Source: Bacteroidales bacterium
GTDB lineage: Bacteria; Bacteroidota; Bacteroidia; Bacteroidales; ML635J-15
DNA length: 7,572 nucleotides
Reading direction: 5' to 3'
NCBI GenBank assembly: GCA_028701945.1
Contig: JAQVPT010000176.1
Coordinates: 1 to 7,572, forward strand
A program made the translations under genes and the position numbers. Below, in pieces: positions 7,394-7,572 of the stretch (the first letter of the stretch is position 1; each line of letters begins with the position of its first letter). The notes below the pieces were generated by a model. The model saw only the letters and a list, made by a program, of their open reading frames with translations. It was not told where the DNA came from and ran no database searches.

Positions 7394-7460
7394 TGAGCCT
7401 TAAAAATGAAGTTGAGTTCTTAATAAATATTTGCTATTAAGACCAAAACCTCAAGTAAAT

Positions 7461-7501
7461 GGAGAGGTGGGTGCCCCGATAATAATCGGGAGGCTGAAAC
7501 C
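7461..7501 (+). pseudogene. tRNA-Ser 5' fragment interrupted by a hairpin
   Basis: GGAGAGGTGGGTG (7461-7473) equals the first 13 bases of the intact tRNA-Ser, and GGCTGAAACC (7492-7501) equals its D-loop and D-stem 3' side. Between them 18 foreign bases replace the AGT of the intact gene. No anticodon arm follows; the sequence returns to the tRNA upstream flank. It cannot encode a functional tRNA. Confidence 0.75.
7475..7490. repeat. Perfect 6-bp hairpin CCCGAT-AATA-ATCGGG inside the tRNA fragment
   Basis: CCCGAT (7475-7480) and ATCGGG (7485-7490) are exact inverted repeats around an AATA loop. There is no T run after it, so it is not a standard intrinsic terminator. GC-rich palindromes of this kind (CCCGAT...ATCGGG) look like small dispersed palindromic elements; that identity is inference and needs a genome search. 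Confidence 0.6.
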
Positions 7502-7511
7502 TCAAGTAAAT

Positions 7512-7572
7512 GGAGAGGTGGGTGAGTGGCTGAAACCACCGGTTTGCTAAACCGGCATACGGGTAATTCCGT
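7512..7572 (+). tRNA. tRNA-Ser(GCT), 3' part outside window
   Basis: The acceptor strand GGAGAGG (7512-7518) is followed by TG, a 3-base-pair D-stem (GGT 7521-7523 with ACC, the pairing bases ending at 7537), and a D-loop with GGCTGAAA. The anticodon arm is CCGGT (7539-7543), loop TTGCTAA (7544-7550), ACCGG (7551-7555), with anticodon GCT at 7546-7548, which reads AGC/AGU serine codons. The bases after it (ATACGG...CCGT) begin the long variable arm expected of a class II serine tRNA. The T-arm and acceptor 3' strand lie beyond the window. Confidence 0.93.

Larger units (their letters stand above)
7446..7537 (+). repeat. Tandem duplication covering the tRNA-Ser 5' region
   Basis: Two imperfect direct copies are adjacent: 7451-7501 (51 bases) and 7502-7537 (36 bases). 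The first 23 bases of each copy are identical, as are the last 10 (GGCTGAAACC). They differ only in the middle, where the second has AGT (7525-7527) and the first has an 18-base hairpin-bearing segment (7474-7491). AAACC stands immediately before the first copy (7446-7450) and ends each copy, which suggests a duplication at a 5-base microhomology. Each copy includes ten bases of tRNA upstream flank plus the tRNA 5' part. Confidence 0.85.

Noticed and set aside
7475..7490. The CCCGAT/ATCGGG hairpin as an intrinsic terminator
   Set aside because: No T tract follows on either strand, and it sits upstream of the tRNA between two copies of its 5' part, where a terminator would block the tRNA.

Overview
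The window looks like chromosomal DNA of a member of the Bacteroidota. It is AT-rich. The spacers carry promoter-like boxes of the Bacteroidota type (TTTG, about 18-21 bases, then TAnnTTTG). Two genes encode secreted proteins built from the Ig-like repeats (Ig_7 / CHU_C-associated type, HYR-like type) typical of Type IX-secreted and gliding-motility-type surface proteins, and a DUF4159-family gene sits beside a tRNA-Ser. Genus cannot be read from the sequence.

Layout from left to right. Positions 1-5243 (minus strand) are one uninterrupted reading frame of 1747 codons that runs off the left edge. It encodes a giant exported repeat protein: signal peptide, an N-terminal module of about 520 residues that I do not recognise, one divergent Ig-like unit, four Ig_7-like units, five units of a second Ig-like family, and three HYR-like units. 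The C-terminus, where a sorting or anchor domain would be expected, lies outside the window. Upstream of it (5307-6338, minus) is a 343-residue exported protein with two Ig_7-like units. It stops in the linker that would introduce the next unit. The two frames are in register, with a single TAA between them. An AT-rich spacer of 317 bases (6339-6655) follows, with one promoter candidate. Then comes a 215-residue DUF4159-family exported protein (6656-7303, minus). At the right edge a divergently transcribed tRNA-Ser(GCT) begins on the plus strand and is cut by the window end. It is preceded by a partial duplicate of its own 5' part, into whose D-arm a short perfect hairpin has been inserted.

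How they work together: the two repeat proteins probably form one secreted/surface adhesin-like locus, read in the same direction 63 bases apart and sharing repeat types. The DUF4159 gene and the tRNA look like a separate, more housekeeping-like neighbourhood. I saw no CRISPR array, insertion sequence, transposase or phage gene. The most unusual items are the tRNA-Ser duplication with its hairpin insertion, the abrupt end of the 343-residue protein, and the unidentified N-terminal module of the giant protein.
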